From an uncultured bacterium (GTDB taxonomy: Bacteria; Desulfobacterota; GWC2-55-46), in the NCBI GenBank assembly GCA_905339405.1, contig CAJPGC010000003.1, positions 62,001-126,000 of the forward strand: a DNA stretch of 64,000 bases, in the 5' to 3' direction. Below, piece by piece: positions 43,093-50,961 of this stretch. The notes under the pieces were generated by a model. That model saw nothing but the letters and a program-made list of their open reading frames with translations. It did not search any database and had not been told where the DNA came from. Each line of letters starts with the position of its first letter. Within the stretch, counting starts at the first letter, position 1. The position numbers were made by a program, and so were the translations under genes.

Positions 43093-43374
43093 CTGCCTTT
43101 TCCTTGTCAACACAGAAAAACTCTACCCGTAGCCACCATCGCCGCTATCCGACGTCGGGTGGCGCCCTTTCGTAAAGCCTCCAGAAAGGTATTACCTCCG
43201 AATGAGGAATTTACGATGCCTTGGACAAAAAAAATCGTCGAACTGGGGTAATTTCGTACCATGTCCGGCAGAATGGATTTTATTAATTTAAAGTGAGGTT
43301 ACCTGAGGCAGACGTACTGAAAGGTAAGAGGCTGATTATCAATCTGTTTTCCAACAGAAAAGGGGTTCCGTACC

Positions 43375-46227
43375 TTAATCTTTTAACATCTTCAAAAGCC
43401 TTTCTATCTCGTTTTCCTTTTCCTCGTTTATAATTGCAAGCAGGATGCTCTTCCAATTATTCCGGCCTCCGTCATTGCCCAGTTCAGCGTAAAATTTCTT
43501 TTGTATCTTCTCAATAAGACCGCCGTCTCCTGAACCAGGCGCTTTTCTATCCGCAAGAATTTTATATAACGATTCAAAGCTACCCTCCAGCTTCCTGTGT
43601 ACAGCCTCCCTCTTCATCCCGGCATCGTCGAATTTGATAAGCCGTTTTATCTGCTCGTTAGTGGGAAGGGTTGTCGCCGGCTTTATTTTCTTTCTCAGAA
43701 AATTGAGCAGCTCCGGCGTTGTCAACGCGTTGATTTCGACCCTGCGACTGCGACACCGGTCATCTTTTTTGATTTGCTTTTTCCTGCTCATCTTGCCTAT
43801 ATCCACGAAAAAAAACCTTTTTTCCTCATCGGATAGCTTATTGAAGAGTTCATTGTATGTTTTCCTGGACTCATAGACCTCTGCATCGAACGCTTTTATA
43901 TCTCCGTTTCCATCAAACTCAACCTTTTTAAGATCCAAAAGGTCGGCATAAGTAAGGCCTATGTCGATAACGTTCAGTGGCCGCTCAAATGTATGGCCGC
44001 CCTCAGCTATTCTTTCGTGTATCAGGTAACCGCTCAGGTCGCAGTCGTGCAGGACGTACACCTCCATGCCGCGGGAGATGAAAAACTCCATGAGTGTCTT
44101 CTGAGCCCTTGTGCTGAACCCCTGCCCCAGGATGAGCGCGAGGCCGAGCTCGTCGAGAATACCTGAGTTCTTGAGCACTTCGCTGAAGCCCTGCTTCTCT
44201 ATAAAGAGGACTTTTTTGCGCTCGAGTTCATACGGAAGGTCAAATTCCAGACGCGATGATTCGAACCTGGCAGGGACGATTCTGGATTCGCACTCAGTTA
44301 AAGAGGAAAATCTCTTAATAAGCTCTGCCGTGTCTTTTGTTCCGAGGGGGACCTCGGTCGTGGAAATCGGGTCGTAGAAGAAGCCGCGCCGTTCCAGGAG
44401 TATCTTTTCCTGAAGCCATGGCATTTTCTTGTAGAACTCTGTCAGGATTTCGTTCCTGAACCTGTTGGAATCGTGACCGGTCAAGCTTATCTCATGGCCG
44501 GTATTCATGTTTACGATTCGTCTGACAGAATAAAATACCTGCCTTACGAATGATTGACACTCCCAATTTCCTGTAGCTTCCTTTCCTCCCTCAAGAAAAT
44601 ACCGGCGCATCAATTCTATCTTCGAGTATTTTCTTTTCCCAACCGGCGACTTCGCCGTTTTTCCATTTTTCTGTAATCGTCTTACCTCCCTGACAACGTC
44701 ATGTACAAGGAACTCGGTCAGTTTTATAAGTTTTGCTTTAGGGCTGATCTCCTCCTTTGCCTCCGAACCCCGTTTCCATTTCTTAGCGGCGTCGTCAAAA
44801 AAATCGTCATCGTCCATCTCCCCAAGGTAGATATCCGCCTTTGACTTATCATGGAATTCTATGGCAGGGGAGATTAGATGGATAAACAGAGTGTACCCCG
44901 TGAGCAACTCATCAAAAAAATACGCCCTGTTCAGCAACTCGCCAAACTCCGATACAAGATATTTGCCATCGCAGAAATCAATAAGATCTTCATCCCACTT
45001 GAAAGGCATGGGTCTGTAAACGATGGAGTGGTTTACCGCAGCCAGAACCCTGTTCCGCGATGCAGCATCAGAGGCGTGATTCTCTTTAAGGCCGCCAAAA
45101 ATCTTCTCGATTAGTTCTCGCTCGATTTTCCTGTCAGCGATTGTAGTTTTTGGATATTCTTTTTTCTCGAGGTCCTTTGCAAGGAAGCCTTCGATCACGA
45201 AAGGTATGGTTGCTCCATTCCTCCTCAGTTTGCCTGCGGCCATCTTGTAACGAAGACCCTTTCCATAAATCTTCCTAAAGATACTTTTCCCGACCGTCTT
45301 TTTCCCGAACAATCTGTGGTCCGGCGCTCCTGTAGTCTTCTTGAGGCTTTCATAAAGACTTCTTATTGATTCCTCATCCGGTCTCCCTTCCCTGAAAAGA
45401 CCTTTGAGTTTTTTGTACTTTGATATCGGAAGATTTCCAGAGACATCGGAGAAGACTGAACAGAATTGTTTTATGGTCTCGCGTGTGTTGTTCTGGTACC
45501 TTAGCACAAGAAGCGACATAAAAGACTCAAGGGCATAGTAATGCACTGAATTGTTGTATTTTTTTAACCTTGTTCCAGCTCTTGCCGTATTATCTACCGA
45601 CGGAAAATCGATTTCACCGTCATTGCCGGAGACATATCGAAAATCTACGCATGGATTAACGAGCCTGTACGCCTCGATGGTCTCGATGACCTCTTCTTTA
45701 CTTATCTCCACCCCAGATATATAGACGCCGCTTTCAAAACTTGTGTCCTCGATATATTTTATGAATCCCCTGCCCATCTCTTGTTCACCCAACGCAAGAG
45801 AGACACGATCAGGTCTGTATGTGATTTTCTTGCCGTCACAGACAAAGGACAGCCCGTAATCTTTCACGCAGCATATTCCGATGATGGTTTTCAGGGCATT
45901 GCCCTGCGCACCTCGCGCGATCGCACGGTAGCTTCTCTTCGAGGATACGAAGTGGTCGAAATCATAAATCCTGATTAGGGCCTTTTCAGGGATACCGCCA
46001 GCGCTGTCGCAGATTCCAAACTCTTGTGACTCCTTTGAATGGATGATTTTGATGCGCTTCTCCCGAACTTTCAGCTCATCAAGCGCATCCAGGGAATTGT
46101 CGATCAACTCCTTCAGAAAGACCCTGTGCCACTCGCTTTCTGTCAGGCCGGTCGTTGTCTCAAGCCCCTTGCGCGTGAAATACTCGCTGACGCGTTTCTC
46201 CGCGAGCAAGAGTTTTTTACTGCTCAT
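43375..46227 (-). CDS. Single-chain type IIB DNA topoisomerase-like protein (fused Topo VI B and A, Topo VIII-like)
   Basis: A 950-residue protein. Residues 30-130 are a GHKL ATPase: ELIDNSLDA (Glu40, Asn44, Asp47), DSAGG (74-78), GAQGNA (106-111). Residues 330-410 resemble a transducer (AAVNHSIVYRP). A winged-helix region carries VRQVFYSVRR with the likely catalytic Tyr566 (compare RDIYY of Spo11/Topo VI A). A Toprim-like domain follows: Glu677 (LFIEKQG) and Asp728/Asp730 (HDCDLSG). This B-A order in one chain is the layout of Topo VIII, known from plasmids and integrated elements, but at 950 residues it is longer. AAGGACC precedes the ATG. It sits beside the integrase. Activity is unproven; a role in element maintenance or transfer is inferred. 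Confidence 0.82.
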   Translation of the reverse strand: MSSKKLLLAEKRVSEYFTRKGLETTTGLTESEWHRVFLKELIDNSLDALDELKVREKRIKIIHSKESQEFGICDSAGGIPEKALIRIYDFDHFVSSKRSYRAIARGAQGNALKTIIGICCVKDYGLSFVCDGKKITYRPDRVSLALGEQEMGRGFIKYIEDTSFESGVYISGVEISKEEVIETIEAYRLVNPCVDFRYVSGNDGEIDFPSVDNTARAGTRLKKYNNSVHYYALESFMSLLVLRYQNNTRETIKQFCSVFSDVSGNLPISKYKKLKGLFREGRPDEESIRSLYESLKKTTGAPDHRLFGKKTVGKSIFRKIYGKGLRYKMAAGKLRRNGATIPFVIEGFLAKDLEKKEYPKTTIADRKIERELIEKIFGGLKENHASDAASRNRVLAAVNHSIVYRPMPFKWDEDLIDFCDGKYLVSEFGELLNRAYFFDELLTGYTLFIHLISPAIEFHDKSKADIYLGEMDDDDFFDDAAKKWKRGSEAKEEISPKAKLIKLTEFLVHDVVREVRRLQKNGKTAKSPVGKRKYSKIELMRRYFLEGGKEATGNWECQSFVRQVFYSVRRIVNMNTGHEISLTGHDSNRFRNEILTEFYKKMPWLQEKILLERRGFFYDPISTTEVPLGTKDTAELIKRFSSLTECESRIVPARFESSRLEFDLPYELERKKVLFIEKQGFSEVLKNSGILDELGLALILGQGFSTRAQKTLMEFFISRGMEVYVLHDCDLSGYLIHERIAEGGHTFERPLNVIDIGLTYADLLDLKKVEFDGNGDIKAFDAEVYESRKTYNELFNKLSDEEKRFFFVDIGKMSRKKQIKKDDRCRSRRVEINALTTPELLNFLRKKIKPATTLPTNEQIKRLIKFDDAGMKREAVHRKLEGSFESLYKILADRKAPGSGDGGLIEKIQKKFYAELGNDGGRNNWKSILLAIINEEKENEIERLLKMLKD

Positions 46228-47364
46228 ACCAAAGGTCCTTATTTAAGAAAGATAATTGATAGCAATGGTTTTCCTCGTTGTTCCTGAAGCAAGCCAAGCA
46301 ATAAAAATGCTTTTTTTTCTCTATCCTTCGCTGTAACTATTTGATTTACGTGCTGTCCCTCTTAAGCCAGGCAGTCATGCCGCTTAACCTGATATTACAT
46401 TTTCTGGGCAATTTGAGTCAAGTTTTCCTTCTTACCCGACCTGAGCTTGCCGCAGAAATTCATCTTTTATCGTTATCCTGTGGGAGTTGTGTAAACGCCA
46501 AAATCAGCCGATTAGGTGAGGGGTCGTATCCGAGAAATTTACGCTGTAATAACCATGGAAGAAAATTGATATTTCGCCTATTTTTTGCATTGCATGTAGT
46601 AAGCAGGTAAGCATGAAAGAGGCTGTCGGGCTTTTTTCCTGAATGTTTCTGGACAGAGGATATGCCCGAGGGCATGCGTTTGGGCATGGTCGGGACCAAA
46701 TCTGGTCCATTTTTCCAGAAAGAAGAAGACAAATTCAGAAAAGACCCAAATCTAGCCCATAATCGCTGATTCCTTCGGAAAATCACCAACTTTAAGAATG
46801 ACACATCGGCTCATCCGGAATGTGCCCGTGAACCGTCTATATAGAGCATCATAACTTTGCATCCCTATGTTGGTTCTCAGCTCGTCGTTGAGGCGCACCC
46901 AAAAGTGCGCTTCACTCCTCACCTTCATCGTGCCTTAGTCTGCTTTGTTCTGACGCTTTGTATAATTTTTAACAAATTATCTGTGGCACAAAGACCTTGG
47001 CTGAAAATACTGCTTTTAAGCCATTTCATAGACTTTGCCGAAGCATGCTTCGGATCTGCATCTCTTTTCCGCTTTTTTTAGATTTTTCTCCCCTATCAGA
47101 TGATTTTCAAACATTCGCGGTAATACATATATGGAGCTTATCGTCTCCGTCAAGAGTTGCGTATGGCAACCGGACATTTCAGTAGGCGCTTAGCCGAAAC
47201 TTTTTTAAAAAACTCGCACTGCTTAAAGGGCGTAGTCTGCCCTGGATCCGGCTGTATCATGCCGGTTAAGACATAACATATAAATACTTATATGTCGGCT
47301 CTATAAAACTTACTCGGGACGCCATGAAATTGATTGGCTCCACCCCTAAACGGAAGGACTCACC
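46228..47364. other. Long non-coding stretch with palindromes
   Basis: No convincing gene is visible in about 1.1 kb; the open frames here are short and without a ribosome site. It holds inverted repeats GCGCAC-N6-GTGCGC (46893-46910), GGACCA-N4-TGGTCC followed by ATTTTT (46693-46714), and ACATATAA-N4-TTATATGT (47276-47295), and the promoter-like element GGTAATACATATATGGAGC (47119-47137). Confidence 0.55.
47119..47137 (+). promoter_or_regulatory. Shared upstream element of the small-protein family, copy 1
   Basis: GGTAATACATATATGGAGC; almost the same sequence occurs at 47887 before the second paralog. The TACATAT core may be part of a promoter. Confidence 0.45.
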
Positions 47365-47745
47365 ATGAATCAGGAAAAATATGTCGCAACCGGACTCAGG
47401 CTGGTCAAAGGCCTCATCGACCATTTTCAGTGCGTGTTTCTGAAGACCCTCTTTAACGGTTTCAGCGATAAAAAACGCCTTCAGTGGCTTGAGTGGACAT
47501 GTCACACCCTTTACCCGGAGACGAGATGGATGAAGCTGGACCGGTGGATGGAAGGGATGTTCAGAGGCGACATGAACAGAAGTCCAGGTAAGGTGGCTTC
47601 GATGAGCGTCAACTACTTCAGGATGAAATCAAGGATGTATCCGTTCCTGGTAAAAATGGCTCAGAGGATTAAAAACAGGGTTTTGATGAGGCAGCGGAGG
47701 CACCAGGAGGAATATGCCAGCCAGGAAGACGAGTGGCAGGGTTGA
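47365..47745 (+). CDS. Small helical protein of unknown family (paralog 1 of 3)
   Basis: A 126-residue protein with AAGGA upstream of the ATG. Sequence recalls its two downstream neighbours: FLKTLFNGFSDKKRLQWLEW, YPETRWMKLDRWMEGMFRGDM, then a basic end PFLVKMAQRIKNRVLMRQRRH. The pattern FL..L..GFS(D/E)..RLQW, YP..W..L...ME..F..DM and PFLVK.AQR.K.R is shared by all three. The protein is helical and basic at the C-terminus, so nucleic acid or membrane binding is possible, but I do not recognise the family. It lies in the integrated island between the topoisomerase and the toxin-antitoxin pair. Confidence 0.75.
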   Translation: MNQEKYVATGLRLVKGLIDHFQCVFLKTLFNGFSDKKRLQWLEWTCHTLYPETRWMKLDRWMEGMFRGDMNRSPGKVASMSVNYFRMKSRMYPFLVKMAQRIKNRVLMRQRRHQEEYASQEDEWQG

Positions 47746-47751
47746 CGTTTG

Positions 47752-47787
47752 CCCTTTTCAGCGGTTTGGTGCGTTTGGCGGTTCATA
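47752..47787 (+). repeat. Downstream repeat of paralog 1
   Basis: TTCAGCGGTTTGGTGCGTTT followed by GGCGGTTC; the related TTCAGCGCGTTTGGTGCGTT stretch lies after paralog 3 (48715-48750). Shared flanks support duplication of a whole unit. Confidence 0.55.
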
Positions 47788-47886
47788 GGTTTTGTCATTG
47801 AAGCATTATTATGCTCGACTGGGTTGTCTATCACGCTTCCTGTCATATCTGCGTCACCCGGTAAGTGAGTAGATTGAGAACTTTAG

Positions 47887-47905
47887 GGTAATACATATTT
47901 GGAGC
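47887..47905 (+). promoter_or_regulatory. Shared upstream element, copy 2
   Basis: GGTAATACATATTTGGAGC, one mismatch from the copy at 47119, 47 bases before the start of paralog 2. Confidence 0.45.
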
Positions 47906-47951
47906 CTTTGAGGAACGATTAACTTAACCCTTAAACTAAAGGAGGTTTCCC

Positions 47952-48323
47952 ATGACACAGGAAAAAAACGCAATCACTGCCGCCAGGATGATCAAGTCTG
48001 TAGATGATCATCATCAAAAGCTTTTTATCGAGGGTCTTCTTGCAGGGTTCAGTGAAGCCCAGCGCCTTCAGTGGATGCAGTTGGTTTGTGAGATGACCTA
48101 TCCCGATCTCGTATGGGATGATCTGGAGGCACTGATGGAGAAAAATTTCGAGAAGGACATGAAAAAGACCCCATCGGATGTGGCGTCCTTATGCCAGCGC
48201 CACTTTGAAATGAGCCCCAAGACGCTGCCTTTTCTCGTAAAGGTAGCTCAGCGGGTAAAACTAAGGGTAAGAACACGGATGAGAAGGCATCCTGACAAGC
48301 AACAAAAAGCACGGGAGGATTGA
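47952..48323 (+). CDS. Small helical protein of unknown family (paralog 2 of 3)
   Basis: A 123-residue protein with AAAGGAGG before the ATG. It aligns with paralog 1 over its whole length: LFIEGLLAGFSEAQRLQWMQ, YPDLVWDDLEALMEKNFEKDMKKTPSDVAS, PFLVKVAQRVKLRVRTRMRRH. Its TGA ends one base before the ATG of paralog 3, so the two are translationally coupled. The basic C-terminus (arginine/lysine every third or fourth residue) suggests an amphipathic helix. Function unknown. Confidence 0.8.
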   Translation: MTQEKNAITAARMIKSVDDHHQKLFIEGLLAGFSEAQRLQWMQLVCEMTYPDLVWDDLEALMEKNFEKDMKKTPSDVASLCQRHFEMSPKTLPFLVKVAQRVKLRVRTRMRRHPDKQQKARED

Positions 48324-48324
48324 T

Positions 48325-48749
48325 ATGAGGACCAATTTAAAGGAAAGGGCAGGGCGTCTTGCGAGGTATGTAATCCGTCTGGATGAGATCCATCAGAGGC
48401 ATTTTATCTCAACCCTGTTCGAGTGCTTTAGCGAAAAAGATCGTTTTAAACGGCTCGAGTGGTCAGCCACTCGGTATACCCCAAAAGCAAAGGGCTCAAG
48501 AGCAACAACTGGATGGAAAAAGTCTTTACACAGGACATGAAGAAGACCCCGATGGGGGTGGTTTCCATGTGCAGACATTACTTTGGAATCAATTCAAAGA
48601 TGATGCCGTTCCTTATCAAGACGGAGCAGAGGATTAAAATGAGGATAAGAATGAGACGGGCAGGCACCCGAAGAAACCTGCAGACTCGGAGACCGTGGAG
48701 GCTTAAGGCCGGGCCCCCTTCAGCGCGTTTGGTGCGTTTGGTGGTTTAG
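48325..48749 (+). pseudogene. Frameshifted third paralog of the small-protein family
   Basis: The frame opens at ATG 48325 (GGGAGG upstream) with RHFISTLFECFSEKDRFKRLEW, which aligns with paralogs 1 and 2, but after the tryptophan near 48462 it runs into unrelated sequence and stops at 48540. The homology continues in the next frame (VSHSVYPKSKGLKSNNWMEK, then VFTQDMKKTPMGVVSMCRHY and PFLIKTEQRIKMRIRMRR) to the end near 48665. A single missing G would restore the frame. Either the copy is inactivated, there is a base-calling error, or a frameshift is used. Confidence 0.75.
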
Positions 48750-48750
48750 C
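48715..48750 (+). repeat. Downstream repeat of paralog 3
   Basis: TTCAGCGCGTTTGGTGCGTT followed by TGGTGGTTTA resembles the repeat after paralog 1 (47752-47787). Confidence 0.55.
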
Positions 48751-48816
48751 GCTCTTTGTCGGTGCTCATGGTTAAGGCGGAGGTTGCGATGCTTTTGATG
48801 TCAAGTGCTGTTATGT

Positions 48817-49203
48817 TTATTCGTGTGTGTGCTTTCTGAAAAACGAAGCGGCCTTAGCCTTGTCCATCTTCCCTTCGGCAACCAAGCGCACCATGGCCTC
48901 GAAGCTAACCTCGCTGGCATGAAGTTCAAATCCGTTCATTAGGAGGAACACTAAGGCAGCTACCGCGCCGGTGCGCTTGTTCCCGTCCACAAAAGGATGA
49001 TTGCGTATTATGTGGAAGAGGTAGGCTGCGGCCATCTCGCAGATATCGGCATGCAGGTAATCCCCGCTATAGCCAGCGGCGGGCATCGCTATGACGGATT
49101 GTAGCAGTTCAATGTCTCGGATGCCGGGGCTTCCGCCGTACCGCGCTATCTGGTTGCTGTGGATTTCGATGACCTCATCGAGGTCCAGAAAGACAGGTTC
49201 CAT
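48817..49203 (-). CDS. doc: Fic/Doc-family toxin
   Basis: A 128-residue Doc-type protein with the active motif HPFVDGNKRTG (HxFxxGNKR), the family's phosphotransferase centre that in Doc phosphorylates EF-Tu. Upstream helices GSPGIRDIELLQSVIAMP and a short C-terminus fit the death-on-curing subfamily. Its ATG shares one base with the stop of the AbrB-type antitoxin (TGATG), which makes the two translationally coupled, a typical toxin-antitoxin arrangement. Confidence 0.92.
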   Translation of the reverse strand: MEPVFLDLDEVIEIHSNQIARYGGSPGIRDIELLQSVIAMPAAGYSGDYLHADICEMAAAYLFHIIRNHPFVDGNKRTGAVAALVFLLMNGFELHASEVSFEAMVRLVAEGKMDKAKAASFFRKHTHE

Positions 49204-49430
49204 CAGCTTGCGAGCTTCTTAAGCGCGCGGCCATACTTCCGGTTGACCTTTTCAATAGCCTCCTCGAATTGCTTCCGGCGTTTTTCATCCCTCACCGGTG
49301 AGATTATGAGCATCTTGCCGTCGGTAGAGATGTCGAGCGGGGTCTTGTCGTCAATATCGAGGAGTTCGAGCACGCCTTTGTCTATTACGAGCGCCAGGCT
49401 GTTGCCGTGCTTGGTAAGCTTTTTTATCAA
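49203..49430 (-). CDS. AbrB/MazE-family antitoxin
   Basis: A 75-residue protein: swapped-hairpin DNA-binding domain (LTKHGNSLALVIDKGVLELLDI) followed by a basic and acidic helix that should bind the Doc toxin. It starts at TTG 49430 with GGAGG 7 bases before. The promoter and operator at 49451-49498 support autoregulation. Confidence 0.9.
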   Translation of the reverse strand: MIKKLTKHGNSLALVIDKGVLELLDIDDKTPLDISTDGKMLIISPVRDEKRRKQFEEAIEKVNRKYGRALKKLAS

Positions 49431-49450
49431 GGCAGTACCTCCAGAAGTCC

Positions 49451-49498
49451 GTAGTTACATTGTTACTACATTGTATCATCAAGATTGACTGGCGTCAA
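49451..49498 (-). promoter_or_regulatory. Promoter and palindromic operator of the AbrB/Doc operon
   Basis: On the minus strand TTGACG (49493-49498), 17-base spacer and TACAAT (49470-49475). Directly after the -10 box is GTAGTAACAATGTAACTAC (49451-49469), a nearly perfect 19-bp palindrome that can bind a dimeric AbrB-like repressor. Confidence 0.7.
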
Positions 49499-49667
49499 TA
49501 TGGGGATTTAATTACTGACTATGCCCCCGAACGGTGCGAATCAGCATCTCTTGGTGCTTATGCTTTTTGACCGAAGATTCTCCCTCAGGGACTCACCTTC
49601 GTGGTTCTTTTTCACGGCAGCCACATCGCATAGGCATACTGTGTTGCTGAAGTTGCATAATTCCGAT

Positions 49668-50666
49668 TCATACCCTGAAAGTTACCAGAGCATCCAGGAG
49701 CGGACTCCTCCTTATTTCATATTTCCTCATCAAAAACTCCTTGGAAAGAACTTTTACCTCGGCCAGACCGAAAAACTCAGCGAAGCCCTCAAGGCTACGG
49801 AAGACGTAGCACCGGCCGACGGTTTTCTCGTTGGTCGCGTAGGGGTGGTCAGGGACTTCCGCAAGTGCCATGGGAAAGGCCTGAATGAACTTCTCCTTAT
49901 AGAATTCCGGGGGTCTGAACTCGTCGCCATACTTATGGAGTAGATAGAGGGTGTAGAGGAATGAGCGCTGTACGATGGTGAGGTCAGAGTAGCCGTCGCA
50001 ATAAGCCCAGTTGAAAGCCTGGGTATAAGCCCTGAAAAGTTCCAGATAAACGCCGCCCCTGCTACTTTCCAGAGCAAGGCGGCACTTTTTTGTGAGTATG
50101 AACTTGTCTTTGTACTTCCTGATAAGCCCGGCCATGCCAGCCACAATCCTAACGGTGTGTAAGTCGAAAAAATCAGGCTCTGTGTTTATCCCGCCCAAAA
50201 GAGCCTTGTCCGGATATATCTCTGAATAAGTCATAGCCGCCTCCCGACAGAACTGCCTCGGCAGGTTACCCTTTGCAGTGGCCTTGAGTCCGTCAGTGCC
50301 TATGGCATCGGCAAGGAGGGAAAAGAGCTTCAAGACAGGCGCCTCAGGCTGACAGTTCAGTCCTTCGGCAAAGGAGGCAATGCCAGGGGAGGAAAAAGGG
50401 AAGTCAAGGAACCTGTGCATCTGTCCAGGCGACAGACCGGAGAATTCAGCAAGGGGTGTCCAGTTCCTGCGTTCCATAACGCGATTGGCAACTGCCTGCG
50501 CCTCGGCGAGAGAGCCAGCGGGGCGGTCATCGAATTCTTTTCTGATCTCCTCTGCTATTTCCTGCGCCACTGGGAGTAGCGTCTTGGTGGCCTGTCCAGA
50601 CATACAGCACTTTTTGAACTTTTTGCCGCTTCCGCAGGGACAAAGGTCGTTTCTGCCTGCTTTCAT
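49668..50666 (-). CDS. SEC-C zinc-motif protein of unknown function
   Basis: A 332-residue protein beginning MKAGRNDLCPCGSGKKFKKC, a textbook SEC-C metal-binding motif (CPCGSGKKFKKCC) at the N-terminus. The remaining 300 residues are helical, with no other domain I recognise. Proteins of this kind often accompany mobile or defence genes. GAGGG lies before the ATG. It stands between the AbrB/Doc pair and a nucleotidyltransferase remnant. Confidence 0.85.
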   Translation of the reverse strand: MKAGRNDLCPCGSGKKFKKCCMSGQATKTLLPVAQEIAEEIRKEFDDRPAGSLAEAQAVANRVMERRNWTPLAEFSGLSPGQMHRFLDFPFSSPGIASFAEGLNCQPEAPVLKLFSLLADAIGTDGLKATAKGNLPRQFCREAAMTYSEIYPDKALLGGINTEPDFFDLHTVRIVAGMAGLIRKYKDKFILTKKCRLALESSRGGVYLELFRAYTQAFNWAYCDGYSDLTIVQRSFLYTLYLLHKYGDEFRPPEFYKEKFIQAFPMALAEVPDHPYATNEKTVGRCYVFRSLEGFAEFFGLAEVKVLSKEFLMRKYEIRRSPLLDALVTFRV

Positions 50667-50743
50667 GCGCCCTCATTAGTATGTTTTAAATGCTGGGAAT
50701 ATTAACGCCAGCGTCGGCAGGTAGGTTGTTGCTTATGATGCTA

Positions 50744-50950
50744 TCATTGTGCAGCGTAAACGACTTCACCGGCTTTTGCGTATTCAACAACTGAAGACTC
50801 CCCCTTACTCCACTCATCCGGCGTCATTGCTATGGCCTCTATAGGCTCGAACACCTCGTATATGGCGTCTGAGAGGATATCTATCCATTCACGGTAACCC
50901 TTGCCGATAAAGTCCTCTGGTAAAACAATGCGATTGTTATCGGTACCTTA
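50744..50950 (-). pseudogene. C-terminal remnant of a nucleotidyltransferase-like gene
   Basis: The minus strand encodes about 65 residues, read through to a TGA at 50744-50746: DFIGKGYREWIDILSDAIYE, then VFEPIEAIAMTPDEWSKGES and VVEYAKAGEVVYAAQ. This is the typical C-terminal end of minimal nucleotidyltransferase proteins. A stop lies upstream in the same frame and no start codon or catalytic GSxxxG/DxD segment is present. I read it as a degraded remnant. Confidence 0.6.
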
Positions 50951-50961
50951 TGTTGCTCATT

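Noticed and set aside
46460-46804. 114-codon minus-strand frame in the 1.1-kb gap
   Set aside because: No ribosome site, no recognisable domain and biased composition; I left the gap as non-coding.
48325-48540. Paralog 3 as an intact 71-residue gene
   Set aside because: The last 25 residues have no likeness to the paralogs, while the homologous sequence continues in the next frame, so a frameshift is the better reading.
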